Origin: Fibrobacterota bacterium
GTDB lineage: Bacteria; Fibrobacterota; Chitinivibrionia; Chitinivibrionales; FEN-1185
NCBI GenBank assembly: GCA_003165595.1
Contig: PLWQ01000006.1
Location: forward strand, 1-64,000
Length of the DNA stretch: 64,000 bases
Direction of reading: 5' to 3'
Part shown: positions 26,523 to 35,990 of the stretch, one piece after another
Position numbering within the stretch: the stretch's first letter is position 1
Layout of the letters: each line of letters begins with the position of its first letter
The notes under the pieces: model-generated
Database searches by the model: none
Told to the model about the DNA's origin: nothing
What the model saw: the letters and a program-made list of their open reading frames with translations, nothing else
Translations under genes and position numbers: made by a program

Positions 26523-28613
26523 TCACCGGCGAGCCAGCACGGCGGCGAGCTTCTTCACGAATTCCTCGTGGTAGCCGAGAAAAGACTCTATTCTCTGGAG
26601 CACGGCCGTCAGCGTAAAACCGAATTTCTCTTCGAGCACCGGAAATGGCGCGGACGCGCCGAATCGTTCGAGACCGTACACCATCCCGAACACCCCGGCA
26701 ACGTCTTTGAGCGCCTGAGGCAAGCCCGAGGTGAGCCCGAACACCGGAACCCCGAACGGAATAACGCTTTCGCGGTAACGGGCCGGCTGTTCTCGAAACA
26801 ATCCTTCGGAGATTACCGAAACGACACGCACCGAAATTCCTTTTGATTCGGATATCTTCCTTGCGGCGTTAACAAGGGTTATCACTTCGGCCCCATTTGC
26901 AATGCACACAAGCCGGGGATCGTTGCCGCTTTCAAAAACCGTGTACGCCCCGTGCCTGGCATTGCAGGCTTCGTCGTACCGGGTTGCACCGGGCACGCGC
27001 GCCGGAACGTCGGGCATGGTCTGACGAGAAAGCAAAAGCGCGGAGGGCGTTCGCGTGTTCTCCATTGCCATTTGCCAGGCCACGGATGTCTCCGCAGCGT
27101 CAGCGGGCCGCAGGACGAGGATGCTTCTCTTGCCGTCAAGGTTATTCATTTTTTCCAGAAGCCTTAGCTGCGTCTCGTGTTCCACAGGCTGATGTGTGGG
27201 CCCATCTTCGCCCACTCGAAAGGAATCATGCGTCCACAAGTACTTCACCGGCACTCCCATGAGCGCTGCAAGCCGGACCGCAGGTTTCATGAAATCGGAA
27301 AAAACGAAAAACGTTCCGCACACCGGGACGATACCCCCGTGCAGGGCAATACCGTTCATGACGCCGGCCATGGTAAGCTCCGCCACGCCGGACTGCAAGA
27401 AACCGCCGCCGAAATCGCCCTTGGTGAGGATTCGTGATCCGCCCTTGAGGAACCCCTCGGTGTTATCGCTGTTGCACAGGTCGGCCGACGAGACGATCAT
27501 GTTCTCAACATGGGCGGCAAATGCCGACAGCACCTTGCCCGAAGCAACGCGGGTCGCCGCATTGGGCTTATGGTCCAGAGCGGCGTAATCGATGACCGGA
27601 ATCTCGCCCGACCAGAACCGCCAGAATTTTGCGGCAAGAAGGGGATTCTCCTTTTCCCACTGTGCCTGCACGTATCGTTTCGACCGCGCCTCGTCGGTTT
27701 TGCGTCTCTTGAGACCGTCGAAGTATTCTTTAACATCAGGGAAAATTGCGAACGGGTCTTTGGGGTCGCCTCCGCAATTCGAAATCGTCTTCTCTATGGA
27801 CGCGCCGGCCTTGGACAGCGGCATTCCGTGCGTCTCCACGCGGCCCTCAAAGCTTTGGCCTTTGTCGTCGAGAGCCCCTTTCCCCATGGTTGTCTTGCCT
27901 ATAATGAGGGAGGGCCGGGCAGTCTCGGCATGTGCACGAGCAAGCGCCTCCCGGATGCTCACAATAGTATTTCCCTTTATTGTTTCCACGCGCCATCCCC
28001 ACGCTTCGTATTTTTTTGCCGTGTCTTCGCTTGTAACCTGACTCGTTGGCGTGGACAGCTGTACCGAATTCGAATCGTAAAACATGATGAAATTAGAAAG
28101 GCCCAGGTGCCCGGCCAGGCGGCCCACCCCTTGGGAAACCTCTTCCTGAACGCCGCCGTCGGAAATGTACGCATAGGTCTTGTGCGAAAGCCATTCCCCG
28201 AACCTGGCGGCCAGAAACCGCTCCGCAATTGCCGCTCCGAGCGCCATCGCATGTCCCTGACCAAGAGGCCCCGACGTGTTTTCCACCCCTCGCGTGACAT
28301 CGAGTTCCGGATGACCGGGCGTAACGCTTCCCCACTGGCGGAAGTTACGGATATCGTCCAACGAATACTGTCCCAGAAGAAAGAGCATCGAATACAGCAT
28401 GGGAGACATGTGGCCTGGATCAAGGAAGAACCTGTCTCGGTTGTGCCACTTCATGTCACCGGGGTCACAGCAAAGGAATTCAGAGTATAAAACAGCTATG
28501 AAATCGGCGCCCCCCATTGGACCGCCAGGGTGACCGGAATTCGCCTTCTCCACCATAGCTGCCGACAGCACGCGAATGTTGTTGGCGACCCGGTCCAGAA
28601 TTTCCTGCCCCAT
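26523..28613 (-). CDS. tkt: transketolase
   Basis: Thiamine-diphosphate enzyme moving two-carbon units between sugar phosphates. 696 residues from ATG 28613, which has AAAGGAG upstream. Family motifs: KANSGHPGGPMGGAD (N-terminal), GPLGQGHAMALGAA, ISDGGVQEEVSQG in place of the more usual GDGxxxEG, THDSFRVGEDGPTHQPVEHE and LLSRQTMP. The pyrophosphate-domain motif has a Ser-Asp-Gly-Gly rather than Gly-Asp-Gly start, a mild deviation. Works with Gnd (2069-3523) in the pentose phosphate pathway, though the genes are far apart. Confidence 0.95.
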   Translation of the reverse strand: MGQEILDRVANNIRVLSAAMVEKANSGHPGGPMGGADFIAVLYSEFLCCDPGDMKWHNRDRFFLDPGHMSPMLYSMLFLLGQYSLDDIRNFRQWGSVTPGHPELDVTRGVENTSGPLGQGHAMALGAAIAERFLAARFGEWLSHKTYAYISDGGVQEEVSQGVGRLAGHLGLSNFIMFYDSNSVQLSTPTSQVTSEDTAKKYEAWGWRVETIKGNTIVSIREALARAHAETARPSLIIGKTTMGKGALDDKGQSFEGRVETHGMPLSKAGASIEKTISNCGGDPKDPFAIFPDVKEYFDGLKRRKTDEARSKRYVQAQWEKENPLLAAKFWRFWSGEIPVIDYAALDHKPNAATRVASGKVLSAFAAHVENMIVSSADLCNSDNTEGFLKGGSRILTKGDFGGGFLQSGVAELTMAGVMNGIALHGGIVPVCGTFFVFSDFMKPAVRLAALMGVPVKYLWTHDSFRVGEDGPTHQPVEHETQLRLLEKMNNLDGKRSILVLRPADAAETSVAWQMAMENTRTPSALLLSRQTMPDVPARVPGATRYDEACNARHGAYTVFESGNDPRLVCIANGAEVITLVNAARKISESKGISVRVVSVISEGLFREQPARYRESVIPFGVPVFGLTSGLPQALKDVAGVFGMVYGLERFGASAPFPVLEEKFGFTLTAVLQRIESFLGYHEEFVKKLAAVLARR

Positions 28614-28782
28614 TCTCGCTCCTTTACTTTCCGCATATTCCGAAATACACACCGGACAAATAATTTTTCAAAATAATTTATAGCTTGCAGCGGTACTTCA
28701 ACTAAATGGGCCGGCAGGCGACGCGCAAGCGCTCCGACGCAAAAACACCATTATTGGAATCCGTGACCGGCAAACATATTTT

Positions 28783-29982
28783 ATGAAAATGGCTGGTACT
28801 TCGCTCTCCGTTCTTCTCATTGAGGACAATCCTCTGGACGCACGACTGATCCGCGAAATCATGAAGGTTTCGCGAACGCTCGCATGTACCATAGAATCTG
28901 CCGGCAGCCTGTCGAGCGGACTTGCCCTCCTCAAAGCCGGCACCTACGACGCTGCATTGCTCGACCTCACGCTGCCGGATTCCGAGGGAATCAACACCTA
29001 CCTCGAAATTCACAAGGCGGCCCCCGGAATGCCCGTGATTATTCTCACCGGAGTCGACGATGAGTCTCTTGCCCTGGAGGCGATGCAGCAGGGCGCCCAG
29101 GACTACCTTGTAAAAGGCCAGTTGAGCCGCAACCATCTCGAACGCTCGCTCAGTTACGCGTTGGAACGCCACAAGATTCTGGATGAGCTCAGCCGTTCAC
29201 GGCAGTCGCTGCAGGCGACCACCTTCAAACTCGAAATGGCCCTTCGCAGCATCAACGAAGAGTTGCAAACCGCGAAACTGGTCCAGAAAGCTCTTTTGCC
29301 GCAGGACATTTCCACGCTTCCCGGCGTGGCGGTCGGCGCGATATACGTTCCGTGCGGAACGGTCGGCGGCGACCTGTACGACGTTATACCTATTGACGAC
29401 ATGAAAACAGCTTTCCTGCTGCTGGACGTCGCCGGTCACGGCGTGCCCGCAGCGCTCATCGCCGCAATGGCAAAGCTTTCGTTTGCAAGGAACATCAAGA
29501 AGGGGCTGTCGCCGCGGAACATTTTCGAACGGGTAAATGCGGAGCTTATCCACTACCTCCCGCCCGAGCGGTTCGTTACCGCTATCCTCGCCATTTTCGA
29601 TGCACAGACCAGGTCGTTTTCCCTGGCGCGTGCGGGGAACCCGCCCGCCATGTTTCTGAAGGCCGCCTCAACAACGGTGGAGCATTTGTCTACCACGGGC
29701 ACCTTTATCGGGGTGTTCCCTGAAGGAAAGTTCGGGCAGACGGACATCGTACTCAATCCCGGCGACAAGGTTCTCCTCTATACCGACGGTCTCACGGAAT
29801 GCATCAATACGGAGGAAAAACAGCTCGGCAGGCCGCAACTTGCGGAAATGTTTCTCAAAACGAGGGCTTCGCCACCCGACGAAACAGCGGTTCGGCTACT
29901 CAAACTCGCCCAGGCGTTCGTCGGCAGCGCACAACAGCGCGACGACATTACGCTCCTGGTTCTCACGGGAGCGCCTTTATGA
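28783..29982 (+). CDS. response regulator with RsbU-type PP2C phosphatase output
   Basis: 399 residues. Residues 5-125 form a receiver domain: DDN-like LLIEDNP, phospho-acceptor Asp in ALLDLTLPD, Thr in ILTGVD and the Lys in YLVKGQ. A coiled-coil linker (about 135-175) leads to a PPM/RsbU phosphatase: VGGDLYDV, LDVAGHGVPAAL, YTDGLTE and QRDDIT supply metal-binding aspartates. Such proteins usually dephosphorylate an anti-sigma-factor antagonist. No partner STAS or kinase gene is adjacent, but an HPt gene lies 0.9 kb away in the divergent-facing set. Confidence 0.95.
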   Translation: MKMAGTSLSVLLIEDNPLDARLIREIMKVSRTLACTIESAGSLSSGLALLKAGTYDAALLDLTLPDSEGINTYLEIHKAAPGMPVIILTGVDDESLALEAMQQGAQDYLVKGQLSRNHLERSLSYALERHKILDELSRSRQSLQATTFKLEMALRSINEELQTAKLVQKALLPQDISTLPGVAVGAIYVPCGTVGGDLYDVIPIDDMKTAFLLLDVAGHGVPAALIAAMAKLSFARNIKKGLSPRNIFERVNAELIHYLPPERFVTAILAIFDAQTRSFSLARAGNPPAMFLKAASTTVEHLSTTGTFIGVFPEGKFGQTDIVLNPGDKVLLYTDGLTECINTEEKQLGRPQLAEMFLKTRASPPDETAVRLLKLAQAFVGSAQQRDDITLLVLTGAPL

Positions 29983-30825
29983 GTTCCATTTTGCAATAGC
30001 CGAGTCCACCTCCGCATTTACCACCGCGGCTATTTGCTTCTGATCTACTCCCAATTGCTTGAGGTCAAGCAGCTTTTCGGAATCGTCATAATGTATCTCG
30101 CCGCTGTTTCCGACGCCTTCCATGGTGCAGATCCGGTTCGCGGTGGCAATGATGCGAACAATGTCGGCGTACTGGATCGATTGCTGCGGTATGCAGGCAA
30201 CCGTATGATGATACCGTATGGTTGCAACAAACGAATCTGGTATGTTAAGGCGTTCGGCAAGCCAGGCGCCTGCTTCGGCGTGGTCGAAACCGATCACCGT
30301 CCTCTCGCTCGCGAGCAGCGAACAATTATGGGCAATGGCATGGGCGCAGGCCTTGGCAAACTTGTCGTGCAAATACTGGTCGAGCACAAGGCGTCCCATG
30401 TCATGGAGGAGCCCCCCGATAAAGCACTCGTCCGGAAAGGAATAATTGACCAGGTGAGCGACCTTCTGCGACAACAGCCCGCACCCGAAGGAATGCCGCC
30501 ACAGCAGGTTCGGATCGAAATGCGTGCTTTTGCCGTTCTTGAAAAGTTTTATAACCGTGAGACCGAGCATCAAATTGTACACTGCCCGTAGCCCCACGAT
30601 CACCACCGCCTGCGTGATGGACATCACGCGGTTGCGCAAACCGTAGAAGGCCGAATTGACAAGCCGGATGATCCGGACCGTGAGCGCGGTATCGGTCATG
30701 ATAACGTCTGCAATCTTCTTCATGTCGGTCTCGTTGGTCTCGATAAGCGCGCTCACCTGGCGAAGCACCATCGGCAGCGTCGGCAGGTCCTTCACGTTTC
30801 CGAGATCCCGTTCGATAATTTCCAT
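29977..30825 (-). CDS. HDOD-domain signalling protein (first copy)
   Basis: 282 residues with an HDOD fold: LPTLPMVLRQV start, VIMTDTALTVRIIRLVNSAFYG, VGLRAVYNLMLGL and GLLHDMGRLVLDQYLHD, then DHAEAGAWLAERLNIPD and RYHH. The His-Asp pair of an HD phosphohydrolase is kept, though HDOD proteins are mostly thought to act as scaffolds. It lies 12 bp after the HPt gene and its last codons overlap the end of the PP2C gene by 6 bp on the opposite strand. Confidence 0.93.
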   Translation of the reverse strand: MEIIERDLGNVKDLPTLPMVLRQVSALIETNETDMKKIADVIMTDTALTVRIIRLVNSAFYGLRNRVMSITQAVVIVGLRAVYNLMLGLTVIKLFKNGKSTHFDPNLLWRHSFGCGLLSQKVAHLVNYSFPDECFIGGLLHDMGRLVLDQYLHDKFAKACAHAIAHNCSLLASERTVIGFDHAEAGAWLAERLNIPDSFVATIRYHHTVACIPQQSIQYADIVRIIATANRICTMEGVGNSGEIHYDDSEKLLDLKQLGVDQKQIAAVVNAEVDSAIAKWNS

Positions 30826-30837
30826 GAGAGCACCCCT

Positions 30838-31149
30838 TTACAGTTGTGATATTTGCCTGGTGAGATCCTGGATTCGTTCGGCGATTACCGCCGGGTCTCT
30901 GCCTTCGATGGCAGCGCGTTCCACATCCCGCGCAGATTCGAAAACGCCGGCCACGCCGAGGTTGCCAGCCATGCCCTTTATCGAATGCGCTATCTTTCCC
31001 GCCCTTGCCCAATCGCACTGCGCGGTTGCCTCCCCGATGAGTACCGCATTTTCTCTTGCAAGCGCAAGAAAATCGGCGTACAGATCATCGTAAACTTCCG
31101 GCGTGATGCCGAGCCGTTTCAAGGCTTCTTCCTTCCCGGGTCCCGTCAT
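30838..31149 (-). CDS. HPt-domain phosphotransfer protein
   Basis: 103 residues from ATG 31149, supported by AAAGGAG. A four-helix HPt fold is suggested, with the phosphorylatable His in ARAGKIAHSIKGMAGNLG (His55) and family residues K and G following. It sits upstream of the HDOD gene on one transcript. Likely partner: a hybrid histidine kinase elsewhere and possibly the receiver-PP2C protein on the other strand. Confidence 0.9.
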   Translation of the reverse strand: MTGPGKEEALKRLGITPEVYDDLYADFLALARENAVLIGEATAQCDWARAGKIAHSIKGMAGNLGVAGVFESARDVERAAIEGRDPAVIAERIQDLTRQISQL

Positions 31150-31565
31150 GCAAGCTCCTTTCCCGTTCCGAACGCCAAACACACCGGCAGTGGAGACCCA
31201 CGCCAACGATGCGGGCCGATAGGAGCGACAGGACTGCCATCACGATTGGCGGCCTTCCATTTGCAAACGCGTGGAAAAAAAGACTGCGCGGCCGATTCGC
31301 CCAAGCGCCGGCGCTCCAAGAAAATTGTACCATGTCAAAGCCGGCATTTCAATAGGCTGGCGGTCCAAATGGTGCGGAGGTGCAGCAGTTACAAAAAACC
31401 GGATGCCCGCGAGCACCAATGGTGTTTCGGGCGCTCCCGCAACGGTTCCGGCATGCGGGCACAGGACTCTCTGTGAGCGCTTCCGGCATGAACGGCTAGG
31501 CAATGGCCCGTGCCTTGTTGATCCGGGTTAGCCGCACGAACCAAACGGATGCCGCCCGCGGGGCT
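31150..31565. other. gap between HPt and second HDOD gene: nothing coding seen
   Basis: About 415 bp. Open frames here have no ribosome-binding sites and no family similarity. It probably carries the promoter of the HPt-HDOD pair, which I could not place with confidence. Confidence 0.5.
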
Positions 31566-32456
31566 TCAGATGCGCCGAAGTTGTCCGTCGCCGGCTACGC
31601 TCATTGCCCCGACAAGATCGGACATATCCACTTGCGCCTCCGCGGCGGCGAAGAGGTCCGCTTCCACATCAGCAGAAATCCCAAAGAAATCTGTTACCTC
31701 TTTGTCAATCCTCTGGATGGTGCCTTCAAATGATCCGAGTGCGCAGTTACAGAGAATATATTCTGAAACGCGCGTCGCGCCGGCGATAACGCGATGAAGT
31801 TCGGGAGCCTTCTCCCATCCTTGATGATGAAACCGAACGCCCGAAATCACCTGCACGTCGATCTTCCAGATTTCGAGCAGGGCCGCGCCTACCGTCGGGT
31901 GCGTTTCTTTTCCCGCGATAGAGGTTTCGGCGGCAAGAAACGACTTCTCGCCCTGAATTGCGTGCGAAATGATTCCTTCGAATTCCTTGTGGAAGAACTG
32001 ATCGTACACAAGAATGCCGACGTCGTGCAACAAACCTGCTATGAAGCAGTGCTGCAGCTGCTCGGGCGAAATTGCCGGACGCGCTCGCCCCGCAATTTTT
32101 TGGTTGAGATACGCGGCCGTGAGAGAATGCCGCCAAAAGACTTTGTAGTCGAGAAGATTCGAATTCCTGGAGAATTGTTTGATGAGCGACATGGCCGTCA
32201 CGATATTCCGCACTTCGTTGAAACCGATGCGCGCGAGAGCCAGCCGGAGCGACGATATCCGCTGGTTAACGCTCCCGAAATAGGAGGAATTCGCCACTTT
32301 GAGAATCTTTGCGGTGAGCGAGGGGTCCTGTTCTATGATCCGCGCCAATGTTGCGGCGCTTCCCTCTTCGGAATTGACAAGCGCCTGGACCCGGAGCATT
32401 ATTTCCGGCAAAGCAGGCAGCTCGCGTATTTGATTGATCCGTTGGAGGATGTTCAT
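31566..32456 (-). CDS. HDOD-domain signalling protein (second copy)
   Basis: 296 residues. Same fold as the copy at 29977: ELPALPEIMLRVQALV, IIEQDPSLTAKILKVANSSYFG, LRLALARIGFNEVRNIVTAM, GLLHDVGILVYDQFFHKEF, HPTVGAALLEIWKI and RFHHQ. Overall wording differs from the first copy by much more than half, so this is an old paralogue rather than a recent duplication. Confidence 0.93.
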   Translation of the reverse strand: MNILQRINQIRELPALPEIMLRVQALVNSEEGSAATLARIIEQDPSLTAKILKVANSSYFGSVNQRISSLRLALARIGFNEVRNIVTAMSLIKQFSRNSNLLDYKVFWRHSLTAAYLNQKIAGRARPAISPEQLQHCFIAGLLHDVGILVYDQFFHKEFEGIISHAIQGEKSFLAAETSIAGKETHPTVGAALLEIWKIDVQVISGVRFHHQGWEKAPELHRVIAGATRVSEYILCNCALGSFEGTIQRIDKEVTDFFGISADVEADLFAAAEAQVDMSDLVGAMSVAGDGQLRRI

Positions 32457-32593
32457 GTAAGCCAGCCTTTTCCCATATCGCTATGCAAAACAATCGCCGT
32501 AAGAACGAAGCGCGTGGTTCTTTACTTGGTGCGACTTCGATTATACCATGCGCAAGAAAGGCAGTCAATAACGCCGTCGCCGATCTGAGCCGC

Positions 32594-33754
32594 TTACCGG
32601 AGCAAACGCACCACTTTCAACAGCAGCAGCGGACGTTTGTAAAAGGCCTTGACGAATATCGACAAAATGCTCATCTTCCTGGCGCAATTTTTTGTTGCCG
32701 ACCGGGCCACGTCGTCGAGAAACACATCCGGAAATCCAACCATCACTTCTTTGATAGCGTGCGACCGGTCTTGTTGCTTTCCGTAAAAGGATGCCCACTG
32801 ATCCTGGTAGGAACCAAGCATCTCGGGCCGGCATTTTCCGTTCACAAAAGACTGTGCGGCGACCGTGCCCGCAATCTTCCCGGAATACAACGCGTAGGCG
32901 ATGCCCGCGCCGCTTACGCAATTCATCATGTGAGCCGCGTCGCCCGCCAGCATCACGCCGCCCCGTACGAGCGGCCGGATCCATCGCCCCATCGGCACGC
33001 CGCCGCAATGCAGATCGGAAACCCGGGCGCCCGGAAATTTCTCGCGGATAAAGTCTTCCAGCAAGGTGCGGGGCATTCCTTTTTGGCAACTTTCTCCGAG
33101 AACGCCAAGCCCTACGTTGGCCGTGTTTCCTCCACGGTGAAACACCCATACGTATCCGCCCGGGGCGCGCTTGACGCCCAGATAGAACACGCAGGTGCCC
33201 GGCTCGACGCCGTCGTGCGCAATTCGTGCAAACGCGCAGGAATGTATGTCGCGCAGGCTCAGTGACGTTGACCACCCCAGATTCCTGGCAAGCCTGGATT
33301 CCACGCCCTCGGCGAGAATAACACATTGAGCGTGAATAACGGAGTCGCGGCTTCGGCATTCGTAACCGTCACCGTTGCGGGATGACACCGACACGATTGA
33401 GGTATCCGCGATGAATTCGGCGCCTCGCGCCACGGCGTCGGTGGTAAGATCCTTTTCCATTCTTTCCCGGTCGACGACGTACCCCTCATAGCTATTGGGC
33501 ACGGTGACCGTGATTCCCGAAGGCGAAACCAGTTTCATGTACGATATCTTGCTTTGTATCCATTCGGGCTTGAGTTCGACCGTGGAGGCAAACCCCTTGA
33601 GGCCGATTGCTTCACCGCACCGGACAGGATGACCGGGAGATGGCTTGCGGTCAATGAGGCATACTTTTCGGCCGCCTCCGGCGGCATATGTCGCCGCAAC
33701 GATTCCGCAAGGCCCGCCACCGATAACCGCGATGTCGAATTGCCGTGCCGCCAT
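32594..33754 (-). CDS. geranylgeranyl reductase-family FAD oxidoreductase
   Basis: 386 residues from ATG 33754 (AAGGAATAGGAAC upstream). N-terminal FAD motif AVIGGGPCGIVAATYAAGGG, then VRCGEAIGLKGF, a mid-protein VILAEGVES, and the second FAD motif GGVMLAGDAAHMMNCVSGAGIAYALYSG, all in the order of the GGR family. Members saturate double bonds of geranylgeranyl chains in lipids, quinones or chlorophyll. The gene sits 4 bp after a ferredoxin, a likely electron donor, and two genes from a UbiA prenyltransferase, which together suggest saturation of a prenyl side chain. The substrate is inference. Confidence 0.88.
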   Translation of the reverse strand: MAARQFDIAVIGGGPCGIVAATYAAGGGRKVCLIDRKPSPGHPVRCGEAIGLKGFASTVELKPEWIQSKISYMKLVSPSGITVTVPNSYEGYVVDRERMEKDLTTDAVARGAEFIADTSIVSVSSRNGDGYECRSRDSVIHAQCVILAEGVESRLARNLGWSTSLSLRDIHSCAFARIAHDGVEPGTCVFYLGVKRAPGGYVWVFHRGGNTANVGLGVLGESCQKGMPRTLLEDFIREKFPGARVSDLHCGGVPMGRWIRPLVRGGVMLAGDAAHMMNCVSGAGIAYALYSGKIAGTVAAQSFVNGKCRPEMLGSYQDQWASFYGKQQDRSHAIKEVMVGFPDVFLDDVARSATKNCARKMSILSIFVKAFYKRPLLLLKVVRLLR

Positions 33755-33758
33755 GTTC

Positions 33759-33956
33759 CTATTCCTTTCCAGCGCCCGCGGGTTGTCCGCAGACTTCGGA
33801 AAGCGCCCCGAACGGGCACACGCGGGCACACCTCCCGCACCCGATACATTTCCCGGAATCAATGGTGAGTCGTTCATCAAGTAAAATTGCATCCACGGGA
33901 CACACGGCAACACACGTTGCGCATTGGTCGCACGATTGCTTGTCCACAACGATCAT
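33759..33956 (-). CDS. 2x[4Fe-4S] ferredoxin
   Basis: 65 residues from ATG 33956 with AGAGGAA upstream. Two clusters of the form CxxCxxCxxxCP are seen (CDQCATCVAVCP and CIGCGRCARVCP), so two 4Fe-4S clusters are expected. Short and soluble. Directly upstream of the geranylgeranyl reductase gene with 4 bp between them, so it probably supplies electrons to it. Confidence 0.95.
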   Translation of the reverse strand: MIVVDKQSCDQCATCVAVCPVDAILLDERLTIDSGKCIGCGRCARVCPFGALSEVCGQPAGAGKE

Positions 33957-33970
33957 AATGTTCCTCTTTG

Positions 33971-35023
33971 TCATTTTGCGTCGGGCATTTTCGCCAGGAG
34001 TCTCTCGGTGTCATCGCACAGCTGCCTGCAAAACGGATTACAGTCCCCGGCTTTGCGATCGAGCAGCGTCGAACATTCCTTCCGAGCCCCGGCAAAATTG
34101 CCCGCAGAAAAATACATGTGTGCAGCCTTGTTTCGCGTGAGAAAGGAGTTTCTGCGTGCACGCGGTATTGAATCATACGCGTCGGCCAGATTCCTGTAAT
34201 AATCGCCGGCAGGACCCCATAACCCGGCCGACTCGGCGCGCTTCGCACATGTCCACTTCACGAGGCGGCTGCCGGGATACAAGCGCGAAAAGTCCGCGGT
34301 GACGGAATCGGATTCGGCAAATCGATGTTCACGGTAATACACTTCCCCCAGCGCAAGCGACGCCGCGCGACGGCAGAACTGTGCGTTCCGGGCGCACCCG
34401 CGCATACTCCGAATGCCATCCTCCCTGTCGCCCGGATACCAGAAAAAGGCCCACCAGAAGGTTTTCTTGAGTTCGGCCCGCGCGTAGGTATACAGCCCCA
34501 GAAAGAAATCGACGTCGGTATTCGAGTTGTCGAGCTTCTTTGCCTCCTGGAGCCTGGCAAGCGCGTCGAGCCCAAGATCAAGCCCGGCAAAGTACTTCTT
34601 TCTCCACAAATCATAGGCCGCCGCTGTCGCCCGGACAAACCCCTTGACGGTAAGAGAATATGACGAAACGCCGTGGAGCCGTTCGTATTCAATGATGACC
34701 TCCGAACCCTTCTTGAACACTCCGTCGAAATTGAGGGAATCGGTGGCGCTGTCGAGATCCAGGTCATGGAGACCTATGGCCGCCAGGGAAAGCATCCACC
34801 CGAGCGGATCCGCGGCGTCCGCCCGGGTGATCGAATCGCAGAGGCGCAGCGCTCCGTCGTAGTCGCTCGCGATCATTTTCTCGATTGCGGCGTTTGCGGC
34901 CCCGCGTTTGTCCGGGGAAAGGGTCAGGCCCATGCAGGGCAGAACCCACGTGCACAATGCGACGGCAAGCAACGTTCGCTTAACGTTCCGGACTTGCAGG
35001 CACAAGCGAGGGATACCAGACAT
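33971..35023 (-). CDS. secreted TPR-like protein of unknown function
   Basis: 350 residues. GAGGTTTC lies before the ATG at 35023, and the start overlaps the end of the UbiA gene by 44 bp. An N-terminal signal (RTLLAVALCTWVLPCMG) is followed by helical repeats with TPR-like spacing (for example DYDGALRLCDSITRADAADPLGWMLSLA and ALGEVYYREHRFAESDSVTADFSRLYPGSRL). Several cysteine-rich stretches occur near the C-terminus (CSTLLDRKAGDCNPFCRQLC). Role in the isoprenoid operon is unknown. Confidence 0.8.
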   Translation of the reverse strand: MSGIPRLCLQVRNVKRTLLAVALCTWVLPCMGLTLSPDKRGAANAAIEKMIASDYDGALRLCDSITRADAADPLGWMLSLAAIGLHDLDLDSATDSLNFDGVFKKGSEVIIEYERLHGVSSYSLTVKGFVRATAAAYDLWRKKYFAGLDLGLDALARLQEAKKLDNSNTDVDFFLGLYTYARAELKKTFWWAFFWYPGDREDGIRSMRGCARNAQFCRRAASLALGEVYYREHRFAESDSVTADFSRLYPGSRLVKWTCAKRAESAGLWGPAGDYYRNLADAYDSIPRARRNSFLTRNKAAHMYFSAGNFAGARKECSTLLDRKAGDCNPFCRQLCDDTERLLAKMPDAK

Positions 35024-35990
35024 GAAACCTCATGCGAAAATAGCCAACGGTTCCGGCGAGGCACAAAAGAGACACCGGAACAAGAAGAGGGAATAGAAAA
35101 GCGGCGGCCAGCATCAGTATCACGCCGCCGACCTTGTATGTAGACTCCATGGTTCGCACCGAATTTCGGATAAGAAATGCCACGTAAAAGGGAACGGCAA
35201 CACCGGCGCAAACCGCTGCGGCCCAGTCTCGTGCCAGAAGAGCGGAAACGAGGCCCGCTGCGATAAACACGCAGGCTATCACGTGAGCCGGCCTCACGCC
35301 TATCCAGACTGCGGTGGTGTTCTTGCCGAACTTGCGGTCCCCTTCGTAATCCGGCAACGTCGAGCTGATTGAGCCGGCGCACATCAGAAAGAAATACGGC
35401 ATGCTCGCAACCAGGAACCGGGCGCCCAACGTCGCACCCGACAAATGCCAACCCGCGCCAAACGCAATGATCCCGAATCCGGTCGCATTGGCGACAAAAT
35501 CCCCTATGGGCCGCCCGGAAAGTTGAATAGGCTTGGCGCTGTACACAAATCCAACCGCAAGGGCCAAGCAGGAGTAGATCGCAAGAATGGGACGAAACAC
35601 CAGGGGAATAAGCACCGACGAGAGTCCCAGGACGACAAAAGTGCCCCACGCCAGCCGGATTGGAATCTTCCCTTTTGCCAAAATCGGGAAACCCGCGTTC
35701 GCCGCATCAACGTCACAATCGGCAATCTGATTCAACACGTAGATTGCGGCCACCGACAGAGAGAAAACAATCATCCATCCGAATATCGAAAGCGGAGCGT
35801 TCCAGCAAACGGCAAAAGGCGACCGTGCGATCCACCGCGATCCGGCGACATATCCAAAGGCGCAATATCCCCACACCGGTATCAACAGGAGCGGCCGCGA
35901 AAGAAAAAGGGCATCGGCGCAGCGAACGAGGAACTTATGCCTCATGCTCCCCGCTTCACGCCGCATGCCGGACTGCTCGCCGGGGATCAT
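34980..35990 (-). CDS. UbiA-family prenyltransferase
   Basis: Integral-membrane prenyltransferase, 336 residues from ATG 35990, which overlaps the upstream stop as ATGA; later ATGs at 35969 or 35948 are also possible. Two Asp-rich motifs are present: NQIADCDVDAANAGFP (first) and DYEGDRKFGKNT (second), which bind the prenyl diphosphate with Mg2+. About eight or nine hydrophobic spans. The second motif's wording resembles the chlorophyll-synthase/digeranylgeranylglyceryl-phosphate-synthase side of the family. The prenyl acceptor is unknown. Confidence 0.9.
   Translation of the reverse strand: MIPGEQSGMRREAGSMRHKFLVRCADALFLSRPLLLIPVWGYCAFGYVAGSRWIARSPFAVCWNAPLSIFGWMIVFSLSVAAIYVLNQIADCDVDAANAGFPILAKGKIPIRLAWGTFVVLGLSSVLIPLVFRPILAIYSCLALAVGFVYSAKPIQLSGRPIGDFVANATGFGIIAFGAGWHLSGATLGARFLVASMPYFFLMCAGSISSTLPDYEGDRKFGKNTTAVWIGVRPAHVIACVFIAAGLVSALLARDWAAAVCAGVAVPFYVAFLIRNSVRTMESTYKVGGVILMLAAAFLFPLLVPVSLLCLAGTVGYFRMRFHVWYPSLVPASPER

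Noticed and set aside
31240-31503. 87-residue minus-strand frame between HPt and HDOD genes
   Set aside because: Rich in Arg/Pro/His, no start site and no similarity; treated as non-coding.
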